Shown: positions 17,116 to 26,395, numbered from the stretch's first letter. The stretch: 64,000 nucleotides of DNA from Sinohyriopsis cumingii (GCA_028554795.2 CM068839.1:10877220-10941219), one strand, 5' to 3'. Numbers and translations: made by a program. Notes: generated by a model not told the origin, from the sequence alone.

Positions 17116-17470
17116 TGATCTTACCTAGATCATGACCAAAAAAAAAACAACAACGCGCGGACCTAAAAGAAACACTCACTCACTTTTTTATTCTCCCCAT
17201 CACTATTTTAAAAATTTTTATAAATCACTTCAATTGACTATCCACATACTCAAAGCAATCCAATCTAACCCCGAAATCTACACCTCAAACACCAAATAAA
17301 GACATCATTTTAATCTACTATCCACACCAACGTACTTGATCACTTACAAACACACAAACTCACAAACACATACCCTCACATTTTTTAAAAAGAGTTAGTG
17401 TTTATTTTCACACTACTCTACCTACACACATTGGCAAATGGATAGTTATTTCTTTTCTAGAGTATTGGGT

Positions 17471-17486
17471 AGCCCTGAAAAGGGCT
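17471..17486 (-). terminator. Histone-mRNA-type 3' stem-loop (gene 3)
   Basis: Minus strand AGCCCTTTTCAGGGCT then ACCCA and CTCTAGAAAAGAAAT, as for gene 2. The surrounding ~60 bp nearly match 16620-16680, so the 3' end cassette has been duplicated as a unit. Confidence 0.82.
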
Positions 17487-17512
17487 GTTTTTTTGTTTGC
17501 TATGGCAATCTT

Positions 17513-17875
17513 TTAGTTTCTAAGAATGCGATGTCCTCTGAGGATAGACTTTCTGGCGATAGGTCTGCTTCTTCGGAAAGAGAAGAAGAACTCTTTGGTG
17601 TCGATACGACAATCGGCAAAGCCTCTGTCAGCTTCAGGTTCTTGTTGCTGCTGTTGTTGTTGTTGCTGCTGTTGCTGCTGTCTCTGAAGTCTGTACTTCT
17701 CTGTCCATTCTTCTTTTTCCCTGTTCATTTCTTCTCTGAAAAGCTCTTCTATCAGGTCTTCAGTGATTTTTAACATTCTCACATTCTCTATTTCTTCTGG
17801 CTTCGGTATCAGACTGTGTCTGACCCTATGCAAATTCACGTAGGCTTCGTTGAGCTTAGCTAGTTTGGAACACAT
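17513..17875 (-). CDS. Left-arm gene 3: helical protein with poly-Gln tract
   Basis: 120 residues from the ATG at 17875. A conserved helical head (KLAKLNEAYVNLHRV...PKPEEIENVRMLKITEDLIEELFREE) is followed by a coiled coil and a CAG/CAA-encoded run of about 15 Gln. The tail is DRGFADCRIDTKEF with an RRSRP region. The D copy (42239-42577) keeps all of these but only a short interrupted Gln stretch, so the Gln run is an expanded microsatellite. The head is the best conserved part between copies. Promoter module at 17929-17968. Function unknown. Confidence 0.7.
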   Translation of the reverse strand: MCSKLAKLNEAYVNLHRVRHSLIPKPEEIENVRMLKITEDLIEELFREEMNREKEEWTEKYRLQRQQQQQQQQQQQQQEPEADRGFADCRIDTKEFFFSFRRSRPIARKSILRGHRILRN

Positions 17876-17928
17876 CTTCTTAGGAGGATGAGTCGACAAT
17901 GGATGGTTAGACTGGAAACAAACCGGTT

Positions 17929-17968
17929 CTTAAAGTTAAAGCGCGGACGTGAAGGAAAACATTTCCCA
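17929..17968 (-). promoter_or_regulatory. Shared promoter module (gene 3)
   Basis: Minus strand GGGAAATGTTTTCC, TTCACGTCCGCGC, TTTAACTTTAAG. The module is intact, but the TATA position reads TTTAAG. Confidence 0.65.
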
Positions 17969-18212
17969 CACGGTTTTCGAGTCGCAATGTCCAGTGAGTG
18001 TCATGAGAGGGATAGTAAGAAGTCAAAGAGCATCAATCCAACATTCTTATAGCTAAACAAAAGACAAAGGCATTTTTTTCAAAACACAACATTTTTATTC
18101 AAAAATCACTTAACACTAACCAACAACAACTCTAACATTTTTAACAATGATCCAACACTATAACATCAAACAATTTTTTCAAATCACCAACATTTTTTTC
18201 TCAATTCACAAT
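17969..18212. other. Spacer with poly(A) signal for the leftward structural genes
   Basis: AT-rich, with ATTTTTATTC at about 18087-18096 giving AATAAA on the minus strand downstream of the protease gene. The structural genes thus appear to use ordinary polyadenylation, unlike the left-arm genes. No further gene seen. Confidence 0.55.
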
Positions 18213-18764
18213 CTACTTTAAACAGGGCTGACAACGTTGTGAATGAAATTGTGATTTCCACTGTTGGAAATCATTAGGCCATTGATGGACACTACGTTTC
18301 CTAGCTTGAGACAAAAGATAAGCATAATGGTCACAAAACCATCGATCTACTTTCACATCATTTCCTGAAGAAGAACGAGGATCAAAATGAGTCACTAAAT
18401 GTTCTAAGGAATAGCCCAGGCTTCGATGATGCAGAAAATACACGCAATATTGTCCACACACCAAGGAATATGTGCCTTGTAATTTCACATTATTGAATCG
18501 GGTGGTCTGAGCATTTCTTCTCATAAAGTCGATGATATCGTCTTCCAAAGGGGGCAATCCGTACGAATCGAAATATTCCACACATCCTTCTTGAGGAAAG
18601 TAGACGGCTACCCAGTGGGTTCCTGGGAGATGACTGTCGTCCGTGTTGATGACGTAAGCTTGATGGTCTTGAGGTTTGCGATGAGGGAGTTCATCTTTAG
18701 CACAGACGACAGGATTCCAAGAAGCCGTATACGAACTGTGGTAATAAAGTTCCCAGGTATCCAT
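18213..18764 (-). CDS. Adenain-like (C48) cysteine protease of element B
   Basis: 183 residues. Active-site order H50 (GTHWVAV), D66 (EYFDSYG), Q96, C103 (LVCGQYC) is as in adenovirus protease. It should cleave capsid precursors during maturation. Intact frame, last gene of the leftward structural set. A ~90% identical but broken copy lies at 38948-39466 in element D. The C-terminal extension after DRWFCDHYAYLLS is basic (RKRSVHQWPNDFQQWKSQF). Confidence 0.93.
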   Translation of the reverse strand: MDTWELYYHSSYTASWNPVVCAKDELPHRKPQDHQAYVINTDDSHLPGTHWVAVYFPQEGCVEYFDSYGLPPLEDDIIDFMRRNAQTTRFNNVKLQGTYSLVCGQYCVYFLHHRSLGYSLEHLVTHFDPRSSSGNDVKVDRWFCDHYAYLLSQARKRSVHQWPNDFQQWKSQFHSQRCQPCLK

Positions 18765-18797
18765 TGATTTGTGTGTGTTTTTTTTTCTTTTTCTTCT

Positions 18798-19283
18798 TCA
18801 CAGGTAATAATAAGTCGTCAATTCGATCCTGACTTTTTGCTTGAAAATGTCTGACGAATAAACGGTTATTCGTTCTGTTTCCTCACTCTGATTCAGGAGA
18901 GCTTCGATACGATGGATCTCTTGAGTGGTTAATGGTGGACAAGAATGTTTACGCAAGTCTTTATACCACTGATGCAACACGTCTTTGTTCGAGATGAGAC
19001 TCCAAGCTTCGTCCAGATACTCGTCCAATTTTTCTTCTTGACTCAACATCAGGCATTTATCGTGTTGAATTTGACTGGGATGATCGTTTTGACATCCATA
19101 GCAATTTTTCTTGATCAATTCCGTCATTTTGTCGACCAAGTGTTTGGCAAAACAGGAGACTAAATGGGCTTCTTGTTCTGGCCATCTTGACTTCATCATG
19201 ATCACTTCTTCTTTTTCCACGGTCTCCTCACATTTCATGTCCAAAGTTTCTCCACTAGGTAAAGAGGGATAACAGTCTTCCAT
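18798..19283 (-). CDS. Conserved Polinton-associated Cys/His protein
   Basis: 161 residues with an acidic start and helical body. The centre carries KKNCYGCQNDHPSQIQHDKC, a plausible zinc site (Cys, Cys, His, His, Cys), and further helices follow. Proteins with this CxxC-x-HPSQ-x-H-x-C pattern are familiar to me as unnamed neighbours of protease or capsid genes in animal Polinton-like sequences. No enzymatic motif is visible. It lies 5 bp from the capsid gene and 33 bp from the protease. Confidence 0.6.
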   Translation of the reverse strand: MEDCYPSLPSGETLDMKCEETVEKEEVIMMKSRWPEQEAHLVSCFAKHLVDKMTELIKKNCYGCQNDHPSQIQHDKCLMLSQEEKLDEYLDEAWSLISNKDVLHQWYKDLRKHSCPPLTTQEIHRIEALLNQSEETERITVYSSDIFKQKVRIELTTYYYL

Positions 19284-19288
19284 GGTTT

Positions 19289-20602
19289 CTAGTAATCTAG
19301 GATGACTTCTCTGAAACCGTTGATTTCTATTGTATTATCGAATTCTGCATACAGGATGACGTTCACCGTTTCATCAGGGTCTCGGTCTTTAAACTGAATT
19401 TCCACACGAATCTGGCCGGATTTTATAGGGTGGAAATGTCCCTCGTCGCTGCCTTGGTCTGGAGTGAAATCGAAAGCCCACAAAGCATAGCCTCCTGCAT
19501 AATCTTCGTACGTAATGCCGTGACTGGTGTTGGTTCCTAACTGTCCGGTGGCTTCGTACAGGGATAAGTACGATCTCAAGTAATTCTCCTTGGTAAAGTC
19601 AGGTTCGAAAGGTCGGGTACACAAGGTCTTGCCATCGCGACTGACTTCGATTTTGGACACGCCAAAGTGTTGAAAGTAGAAAGGATTTTTTTCGGCAGCT
19701 CCGTTGAAGGTTGTATTCTCGACGATACCAACGATCAAACGTTTGGGTAACTGTCCTTGGAACAGATGATCTTCGATCATGGATCGCTGTCCCTTGGGAA
19801 TGGTGAAGGTTTTCACTTCCACGCGTCGTATGGGATACTTGGCAGTCGTTCTGCTCAACGTCTGACTGATGTCGTTTCCCACTTTAGGTAACACTTCCAC
19901 ACGGCGTACGTAGAGTCTGGCTTCTTGGATTTTGGTTTTGTAACCGTCACTATCAGCCATCAAATGGAAAGCGGCACTGCTACGATTCAGTCTCAGGCGG
20001 ACATCCACCCCGTTCAGCAAATACTTTTCTTGCAACCACATGTCCAAATGCAAACGATCCATCAGTTCTAAATTTGTGTCGACTCCCGTGATTCTCTTTC
20101 TTCGTTCTACAAATCCATCATTGTTGTCTTTCTTTTCATCAGTTTCCAATATTTCAAACTTGGTAGGTTCGTCAGCTTCCCATACCACACAGGCATTGAG
20201 ATGAGTGTTCTTGGCATCTATTCCGTACGTCAAGAGATTTTCCAGGTAGGCACGATAAGGGTAAGTATCCATGCTGCTACTGACCAGTTTGTTATTCAAG
20301 TACAAGTCCACTCCACTGAACAAGGAATGCATGAAATTGTTGACGGGAGCTACTGCTTCATCGTCTATAGGACTTCCAGTCTTATCTAGAATTTTGACTT
20401 TCAGGTACAAGTAACTGCTATTCAGATCGATGTAATCTTCGGGCTGTCCTTTGATTTCAAACTCGATGGGAGCGGAATCGGTCAGTGAGGAGACGGGGTG
20501 AAATTCCACCCATTGGGATTCTTGCATCGTCATCATCGTGGGGGGCATGGCAAACAGGTCCAGTTCCGTCTTGGAACAAGCGCAAGATTCTCGGTGCATC
20601 AT
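19289..20602 (-). CDS. Major capsid protein (double jelly-roll) of element B
   Basis: 437 residues, two adjacent ATG codons. After a short leader comes FEIKGQPEDYIDLNSSYLYL then NFMHSLFSGVDLYLNNKLV, the characteristic opening of Polinton/adintovirus capsid proteins. A DTYPYRAYLENLLTYG segment and a second beta domain follow (RLIVGIVENTTFNG, YEDYAGGYALWAFDFTPD, RVEIQFKDRDPDETVNVILY). It forms pseudo-hexameric capsomers. Intact frame. Followed by the HPSQ protein and preceded by the pVI-like gene. Confidence 0.92.
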   Translation of the reverse strand: MMHRESCACSKTELDLFAMPPTMMTMQESQWVEFHPVSSLTDSAPIEFEIKGQPEDYIDLNSSYLYLKVKILDKTGSPIDDEAVAPVNNFMHSLFSGVDLYLNNKLVSSSMDTYPYRAYLENLLTYGIDAKNTHLNACVVWEADEPTKFEILETDEKKDNNDGFVERRKRITGVDTNLELMDRLHLDMWLQEKYLLNGVDVRLRLNRSSAAFHLMADSDGYKTKIQEARLYVRRVEVLPKVGNDISQTLSRTTAKYPIRRVEVKTFTIPKGQRSMIEDHLFQGQLPKRLIVGIVENTTFNGAAEKNPFYFQHFGVSKIEVSRDGKTLCTRPFEPDFTKENYLRSYLSLYEATGQLGTNTSHGITYEDYAGGYALWAFDFTPDQGSDEGHFHPIKSGQIRVEIQFKDRDPDETVNVILYAEFDNTIEINGFREVILDY

Positions 20603-20618
20603 TTTTTTGTCTCTTTTC

Positions 20619-21035
20619 TCAATAATCGAAAACGTCTAAGTCTCGAACGGTTCTTCTTTTCTTGGCCTTTCTCGCTTGAAGTCTGGTGAAAGGGTGTTTT
20701 CTTCGTCGTCTCTTTCTGCCTTGTCCTTGCTGAATGCCTGACTCGGTAGCGTGCAGGGCATTTATAGGTGTCTCTCGTTGGCCTAAAATGTCTTTGCCCG
20801 TTTGCAGCAAGATATTTTTGCCTGCCCTCATGAAGGCTTCTTTAGGGTTTTGTTTGTCGATGATGACATTTTGGAGAAATTCTTTGCCTTGCGTCAGTGC
20901 CGCATCTTTCAAGGCGTGCAATCCGCGTGTCACCATCGGTTTCAACACCGGGGCCACCGAACGAAAGGCCGATTTTAACATGTCTCCTAAGCCGTGTCCT
21001 CGCTGTCGAGCAACCCCTCGGTACACTGGATACAT
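20619..21035 (-). CDS. pVI/core-like basic minor capsid protein
   Basis: 138 residues. N-terminal VYRGVARQRGHGLGDMLKSAF leads into an amphipathic helix. The C-terminal third is strongly basic (QGRKRRRRKHPFTRLQARKAKKRRTV), fitting DNA binding in the core. Its place between penton and capsid genes matches the adenovirus pVI-like slot and its counterpart in element A (13178-13636). The label rests on position, size and amphipathic helix, not on clear homology. Confidence 0.6.
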   Translation of the reverse strand: MYPVYRGVARQRGHGLGDMLKSAFRSVAPVLKPMVTRGLHALKDAALTQGKEFLQNVIIDKQNPKEAFMRAGKNILLQTGKDILGQRETPINALHATESGIQQGQGRKRRRRKHPFTRLQARKAKKRRTVRDLDVFDY

Positions 21036-21042
21036 GACTTAC

Positions 21043-21972
21043 TTACGAGTCGTGAGAGAACCGTTTTCGAAAATGGAGTTTCACCTTGACTTTTCCTTTG
21101 GTGAATGGAATATTTTGTCCCAAATCTCCTTTTATAGCAATGTTGACCGTGTCCAAATACGACTTGCTGACCGGCAAATAGTGAGGATGGACAAATTCGC
21201 GGTGGACGTTGTAATTGTTTCCACCTTCCTCGTCAGCGCCCGTGGCAGAATCTACTTTGAAAGGAATGACACGCAGTAACGGTACGGAGGTGTGTCCCAC
21301 CACGTTGTACTCCACCACATCGGAATACACGAACATCAAATTCAGTCCTTGGTTCAGTTCTACCGGGGTACGAAATAACTTGCTAAAAGACTCGTTGTCG
21401 TAAACGATGGGTAATTCGTTTTTCTTGAGCATGGCCTTTCTCATGTCCATGTCTCCGCCCAACATGTCAAACAATTCAGGACAAAATAAAATGGACACGA
21501 TTTTACTTCGTTCAAATTTCATCAAGAAGCGACGAGCTGCTTTGTGGTACTCCATGGTGACACTTTTGTTGACATGCTCCAAAGCTTTCAGAAACACGAC
21601 ATTAAACCTGGAGGCTATGGTGCTGACCAAATGTTGACCACTAAAATAATAGCCTGGGGGAATGAACAAGTGATAGGTGGTGGACTTTTGATTTTGTGTA
21701 CGGGTTTTCTTGTCATACTTGACATTGCTATCCATCCACTGTTGCATTTGCTCGTCATGAACTTCCACATCAAAAAAATTTTGATTGGGAAGGACATTGA
21801 GGACTTGGGTCGGGTGAATCATTTCTACTAAAGCCACTTCCCAATGGGCTTCGTGATCTAACTGGATGGCCTGAGGTAATTTGGCCGTGTAACAGCACAA
21901 CGTGTTCTTGGGAAACACCTCCATGGAACTGTCACTGGGTAAAGTTAAGTAAAATTGGTTTTGGTGACTCAT
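21043..21972 (-). CDS. Penton / minor capsid protein of element B
   Basis: 309 residues. Starts FYLTLPSDSSMEVFPKNTL then CYTAKLPQAIQLDHEAHWEVAL, the usual opening of the Polinton minor capsid (single jelly-roll, vertex) protein. IPPGYYFSGQHLVSTIASRF and ELFDMLGG follow, and the closing strands are LDTVNIAIKGDLGQ and KVKVKLHFRKR. Its ATG overlaps the stop of the membrane-protein gene as ATGA, suggesting shared transcripts with reinitiation or closely packed promoters. Intact. Confidence 0.85.
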   Translation of the reverse strand: MSHQNQFYLTLPSDSSMEVFPKNTLCCYTAKLPQAIQLDHEAHWEVALVEMIHPTQVLNVLPNQNFFDVEVHDEQMQQWMDSNVKYDKKTRTQNQKSTTYHLFIPPGYYFSGQHLVSTIASRFNVVFLKALEHVNKSVTMEYHKAARRFLMKFERSKIVSILFCPELFDMLGGDMDMRKAMLKKNELPIVYDNESFSKLFRTPVELNQGLNLMFVYSDVVEYNVVGHTSVPLLRVIPFKVDSATGADEEGGNNYNVHREFVHPHYLPVSKSYLDTVNIAIKGDLGQNIPFTKGKVKVKLHFRKRFSHDS

Positions 21973-22385
21973 AATTCCAGAGTTATGTGGCTGTCCGAGG
22001 GGTTACTGGACGTCAGAGGCGTGTCTCCGTCTAAAATGGGGTTCTGGTTGTGGTTGAAGTGGTGACTGGCACTGGCACTGGACACAAGGTTCCCGGGGTT
22101 CCCGTTCGAGGTGAATTTCAGGGAGGGATTAGGAAGCAGGTAACCGATGCAACTGCTCAATAAAATGCTCCACAATTGTTTGTCTCCTTGTTGCAAACTC
22201 AAATTGGCGATGGCTGCCCCGATGACACAATACACCACGAAGATTTGGCAGAAAAAGACGATTTGCGTTTTAGGCACACGTTCTCCACACCACACCCACA
22301 AGGGTTGTTTTTGTAAATCTTGCACAGAAGAACTAGGTGAAGGAGGAGTGGTCGACGTAGCTCCGTCTGCTGTGTGAAAGGGCAT
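21969..22385 (-). CDS. Small conserved membrane protein
   Basis: 138 residues from the ATG at 22385. After a Ser/Pro-rich start, TQIVFFCQIFVVYCVIGAAIANLSL forms a clear membrane span. KQLWSILLSSCIGYLLPNPSL is a second hydrophobic segment with a motif I associate with Polinton/adintovirus membrane proteins. The C terminus is polar, Ser/Asn-rich. It overlaps the penton gene by ATGA and starts 5 bp after the integrase stop. A role in the virion membrane or entry is possible, not shown. Confidence 0.7.
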   Translation of the reverse strand: MPFHTADGATSTTPPSPSSSVQDLQKQPLWVWCGERVPKTQIVFFCQIFVVYCVIGAAIANLSLQQGDKQLWSILLSSCIGYLLPNPSLKFTSNGNPGNLVSSASASHHFNHNQNPILDGDTPLTSSNPSDSHITLEL

Positions 22386-22390
22386 GATGG

Positions 22391-23500
22391 TCACTTCTTT
22401 TTATAGTCGATGACTTGCGAAGCGTCGAACAAAGAATCAAAACTGGGTGGATATCCTTTCCAACGTACTTTGACTTCTTTGACACGTCGTTTGCCCACTT
22501 TACGGGTTCTGCGTTCGAGAATGCTTTCGATGTCGTACACGTCGTCTTCTTTTTTGGTGACAGGTTGTAACTCGGGCAAATAAAACGTTCCTTTGAGCAC
22601 TTCTCCGTTCATGTCTTCCAATTTATAGACGGCAGGATGACGGCCATGCACTCGTCCAGTGACGCGAAACAATTCGGTCGTCCAGTTAGGTAAGTAACCT
22701 TTGTCGAAAGTGCGTTTGGTTTTGCCAATGCGCACCCAATCTCCTACGGCCAACACTCCACTTTTCTTGGGGACAGCTCTCGTCGGGGACGTACCAAACA
22801 GACGCTCAAACACCAACACTTCGTTGTCGGGAGTCACGTCTTGCGGGGCACGTCCGATGCTTCGATGGTAAGATTGGTTGTACGCTTGCACCAGGTGCGG
22901 TAAGATGTCGATGTACTTCAGAGTGTGGTGATGCGTAAAATATTTCCACATGCGCTCTTTCAAAGTGCGTTGAAAACGTTCCACGATGCTGGCTTTGGTT
23001 TCGGGATTCTCGGTGGTAAAAAAATGAATGTCACGTTTCTTTAATTCTTTTTGGAAAGCTTGGTTCAGAAATTCGGTGGCTTTGTCCGTTTGCCATCGAA
23101 GAGGGTGACGACCGCTTTGTTTCAACACCCGTTGCAGGGCTCGCACTAACTCGCTGCTCGATTTGGAAGTCAAGGGCACGACCCAGGCAAATTTGGAAAA
23201 GACGTCGATGACACAAAACAAATATTTGTAGCCACGATTGTAGCTGGCCAAATGAGAGACATCGGCTAAATCGGCTTGCCATTGATGATCGATGCCTTCC
23301 ACTCGGGTGCGACTTCTGGCAAGCTTGCGTCGAATGGGTTTGTGTAAAGTGTAGGTAGCTTGTTCTTGTAACCATCTTTGCACTTGAGGTAAACGGAGAC
23401 TTTTCAGTCGAGTTTTGGCAGCACGATACAATTTTTGAACTCCTGCGTAACCTGCAGGATGGGAGGGATCGTAGTAAATGCTGGCTAAGACTTTTTCCAT
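22391..23500 (-). CDS. Chromodomain rve integrase of element B
   Basis: 369 residues from the ATG at 23500. N-terminal helical zinc-binding-like region, then a DDE core with D77 (WQADLAD), D139 (QTDKATEF) and E174 (SIVERFQR). The C-terminal chromodomain reads YDIESILERRTRKVGKRRVKEVKVRWKGY (only part quoted), ending SLFDASQVI. The chromodomain would read histone methyl-lysine and steer integration. Matches the 6 bp target duplication seen at the ends. Intact. Confidence 0.95.
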   Translation of the reverse strand: MEKVLASIYYDPSHPAGYAGVQKLYRAAKTRLKSLRLPQVQRWLQEQATYTLHKPIRRKLARSRTRVEGIDHQWQADLADVSHLASYNRGYKYLFCVIDVFSKFAWVVPLTSKSSSELVRALQRVLKQSGRHPLRWQTDKATEFLNQAFQKELKKRDIHFFTTENPETKASIVERFQRTLKERMWKYFTHHHTLKYIDILPHLVQAYNQSYHRSIGRAPQDVTPDNEVLVFERLFGTSPTRAVPKKSGVLAVGDWVRIGKTKRTFDKGYLPNWTTELFRVTGRVHGRHPAVYKLEDMNGEVLKGTFYLPELQPVTKKEDDVYDIESILERRTRKVGKRRVKEVKVRWKGYPPSFDSLFDASQVIDYKKK

Positions 23501-23523
23501 TTTTTTTTGTGTTGGTTGGTGTG

Positions 23524-24165
23524 TTAATAAGACACCCACTCTTGGAGGATGCTACTCTTTTTCTCTTGGGGTACTTTCTTGGATTGCAATGCTTTGCGTG
23601 TGCGGCCGGCAATAGGTGTTGATGAGGAGGATGTCTGAGCGGGGGATATCGGTTCTTGTTTCACTTCTGTCTTCACTTCTGTCTTCACTTTCTTTTTCTC
23701 TTGTGATGAAGAAGGGGTGGCCATTATCTTTTTAATCCATCCAATTCTGGAGGTAGGTGGTGTTGTTAACTTGCGTACTTTTTCTGGTGGAGTTTGAAAC
23801 CCTTCTTCTTCTTCTCCTTTTTCTGTCTTGGTCACTGGTACTGGTGGTACTGGTACTGGTACTGGTACTGGTGATGGTGCTGGACTTTTCATCAAGGTCT
23901 TAAAATCTTTTAGAGTGGGTAGAGCTGTTTCGTCTAAAGCTTTCTGGTGAAAGAGTTGCAGTCGTTGCAAGAGTTGACCGTACTTTTGCGATTTTTCTGT
24001 TTCGGACAAATCTTGGCGATCCATCAAGGACTGCAATTCGTGTTGTAACTGGGACATTTCGCTCAAATTGGGATTGGGAGGTAAATGCGGGGTGCGTTGT
24101 TCTTGCCACCGATGGTATTCCATCCATCGTTTGTAAGGCACTAAAGCTAGTTTTCGTCCTTCCAT
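23524..24165 (-). CDS. Unknown Pro-rich protein with KLALVP start
   Basis: 213 residues. Starts MEGRKLALVPYKRWMEYHRW, a motif I have seen at the start of unnamed Polinton proteins. A helical region (SQLQHELQSLMDRQDLSETEKSQKYGQLLQRL) follows, then a Pro-Val dipeptide repeat, an acidic patch, and a Lys-rich tail ending LQEWVSY. A KTEVKTEVKQEP repeat is a possible SUMO-type site. No enzyme motif. Intact; function unknown. Confidence 0.55.
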   Translation of the reverse strand: MEGRKLALVPYKRWMEYHRWQEQRTPHLPPNPNLSEMSQLQHELQSLMDRQDLSETEKSQKYGQLLQRLQLFHQKALDETALPTLKDFKTLMKSPAPSPVPVPVPVPPVPVTKTEKGEEEEGFQTPPEKVRKLTTPPTSRIGWIKKIMATPSSSQEKKKVKTEVKTEVKQEPISPAQTSSSSTPIAGRTRKALQSKKVPQEKKSSILQEWVSY

Positions 24166-24214
24166 GGGGTTGTCAGGGGTCGATTCTGAGATCTTGGGAC
24201 TTCCGAAGGCCTTT

Positions 24215-24601
24215 TTATCTTGCTCCCACTAGTCCTCCCAACATGGTTCCCAAGACTCCTTTCAGTATGGGGCCTAACAAGAGAGGCACGATGCCTCCAC
24301 GTTGGACCAACATCTTCTTTTTTTGACGAATGGGAATTTTCTTTTGAACCATTTGGCGAAGAACGTGACAATGTTTGCCTAAGCATTGTTTCTGGTGTTT
24401 GGACAAAGGGATCGTGCCTTTCAAAACGTTCAAACAACATTCGCACACGGTATCGATGACCTCTTTGGAGGCCGTTTGAATGAGTTTTTTTCGTATGGGT
24501 GGAGAAGCTTTGGACAGGACAGATAACATGTCCCCATGTTTGGCTAAACGTGGTGGCAGTCCTTTCCTTTTCTTTCCTTGGGGTTTTCTGGAGGGTGACA
24601 T
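24215..24601 (-). CDS. Core protein X-like membrane-active protein
   Basis: 128 residues from the ATG at 24601; a TATA box (CAGTATAAAA on the minus strand, about 24659-24668) lies 60 bp upstream. A helical repeat-like region (LSKASPPIRKKLIQTASKEVIDTVCECCLNVLKG) precedes LRQMVQKKIPIRQKKKMLV and ends in QRGGIVPLLLGPILKGVLG with a Gly-rich hydrophobic tail. This C-terminal motif is widespread in adintovirus-like elements and has been likened to adenovirus protein X. It would be a virion core or membrane-disrupting peptide source (inference). Confidence 0.65.
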   Translation of the reverse strand: MSPSRKPQGKKRKGLPPRLAKHGDMLSVLSKASPPIRKKLIQTASKEVIDTVCECCLNVLKGTIPLSKHQKQCLGKHCHVLRQMVQKKIPIRQKKKMLVQRGGIVPLLLGPILKGVLGTMLGGLVGAR

Positions 24602-24660
24602 CTTTGAATCTTCAGGAGCACCAAAAAAAACATGATACCCTACTCGGTCACAGGCCTTTT

Positions 24661-25598
24661 TTATACTGGAACGCGTCGCCACTGATTGTCTTGACGTCGT
24701 ATCAGTTTGAGGACAGGCATGACACGTCGTGCAGGGGTACGTAACGGACTAAATCGAGCCAGTTCTTGCTTGGACAAATCCAGTAAACTTTGTAACATAC
24801 CCGATCTTTCATGGACTTTGATTTTGGGAGAAGGTACTTTGTGAGCAGCAGCCACTGCCACTAAATTGGAGGGTCCTGCCACTGGGGAAGTTCTTTTGGG
24901 GGTCATCAACGGAGAAGTTCTTGGTGTGATCAACGTCTCCAAGTACTCTTCAGTTCCTGGTGTCATTAACGGAGAAGTGGACAAACGTGAGGATGCCGGA
25001 GACGCAGTCACTGCCGTGGCAGATCGTGGTTTGCGAGTGTAAGGTTGCGTCCTGGCCGAAGTGCCAATCTTGCGACTAGTTTTCTTCTGTGGACTTTTCT
25101 TTTTCTGGGGACTTTTTTCTGTTTCTTTTTCTGGGGGTTTCTTTTCTTTTTCCGGGGTGGTGGTGGTGTCTGGTAAGAGGAGGGTCCTGCCACTGGAGAA
25201 GTTCTCCTTGGGGACCTGGTCTTTTTCTTCTTGGGGCTTCGTTGGACTTTTGTCTTGGGTATAACTTTGGGGGCATTAGGATCCCATCTTAAGAGTGAGC
25301 GAATGATGACCCGTCCTAGAGTACCGCTCCCTCCAGGTTTCAAAATGATTTGTTTTTTGGTTTGAGTGTCGGCCAGTTGGACCAAAGCGACTTTGTTTCG
25401 ATCGAAAAAGCGTTTGGTTTGATGAGGAATCTGAATGATTCCTTGGAGTAATTGACGTGCCGTCACCGTGAACCATCGTAAGACTTCTTTGAGACTAGCT
25501 TCTAAGACACGAGCTCGTGTTTGTGGATTTTTTTCTCGACTGATGCCATGCAAGGCACGAATCAATTTGACGGGAAGATGCGACTGAAGGGACGTCAT
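24661..25598 (-). pseudogene. Basic Pro-rich protein, probably one gene with a frameshift
   Basis: The ATG at 25598 opens LQSHLPVKLIRALHGISREKN, then NKVALVQLADTQTKK and ILKPGGSGTLGRVIIRSLLRW, followed by a Lys/Pro-rich tail ending at 25008. A second frame overlaps, has no ATG of its own near 25011, stays open back through the basic region to about 25.2 kb, and runs on to 24661. Both halves contain RTSPVAGPS. I infer one ~310-residue gene whose frame changed near the GGT repeats at about 25155-25170. TATAAAAA lies at about 25638-25647 on the minus strand. The basic content suggests a core DNA-binding protein. The alternative is two overlapping genes. Confidence 0.5.
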
Positions 25599-25639
25599 GT
25601 TCACACTGTGTGAGACAGACTAAAAAGGGTTTGAGGTTT

Positions 25640-26395
25640 TTATAGATTTTTTGATGGGGAGTGAAATGAAGTCGAGGACGGAGACGTGTACAGGGCAGGC
25701 CCTCCGTCTTGGCACCAGTGGTGAAACAAGTGGGTACGAAATCGCAAATCCTCGGGGGTCGTAGGTTTCAAATCGACGAGTAAATAGGCGTGTGGCGTTT
25801 GAGTGGCATCGTCGTACGCCTGAGTCAGCCAAGGCGTTCCTAACTGTTTGGCTAAGACTTGCACTTGCGATTTATCTCGAGGGCTTTTAAACAAGACCAC
25901 GTAATGAGCATTGAGACTGATGGTGCGATGGGTTTTACTTTGTTGAAACAAATTTTGGGTGATGTAAACGACACTGGCATTACGGTGATGCCCTTTGCGC
26001 GTGAACCACAGTTTAATTTCTTCTTCGTCTTCTCCTAACATGTCGTCGAAAATGACCAAATGGGTTTGACGGGAGTCAGAGACGAAGCCGTCGTCTTCTT
26101 TAGGAATGCCTTCCACAAGCACGATGGAATCGCCTTGACTTTCTCGCAAGAGGCTGTACGCCGATTGCCACTCTTTTTAACACCACACGATCCGTTGAGG
26201 TGGCCGATCGATCAAATGATGTTTATGTTCGATCAAACGTTTGACGAATTCGGTTTTGCCTGAACCGCTAGGTCCAGCAATGAGCATGTTAAAGGGATGG
26301 CGAAGATACAAAGCCTCCCAACTGGCACGATCTAAGTGTTCGTCGATGACTTTGACAGTAGAGGAAGAGGGAGCAGAGACAGCAGAGGTAGCCAT
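25640..26395 (-). pseudogene. A32-like genome packaging ATPase with internal stop codon
   Basis: From the ATG at 26395: Walker A in LIAGPSGSGKTEF, then RIVWC and a TAA at 26177-26179. The same frame goes on for 170 more codons with Walker B (HLVIFDDML), the sensor-like VVYITQNLF and the C-terminal region. The two parts are in the same frame, so a single nonsense change divides an otherwise complete ~250-residue FtsK/HerA-type ATPase. The enzyme drives DNA into capsids. The product is expected to be truncated soon after Walker A. TATA (GTATATAAAC) lies about 50 bp upstream. An intact but distant relative is at 57392-58057. Confidence 0.85.
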
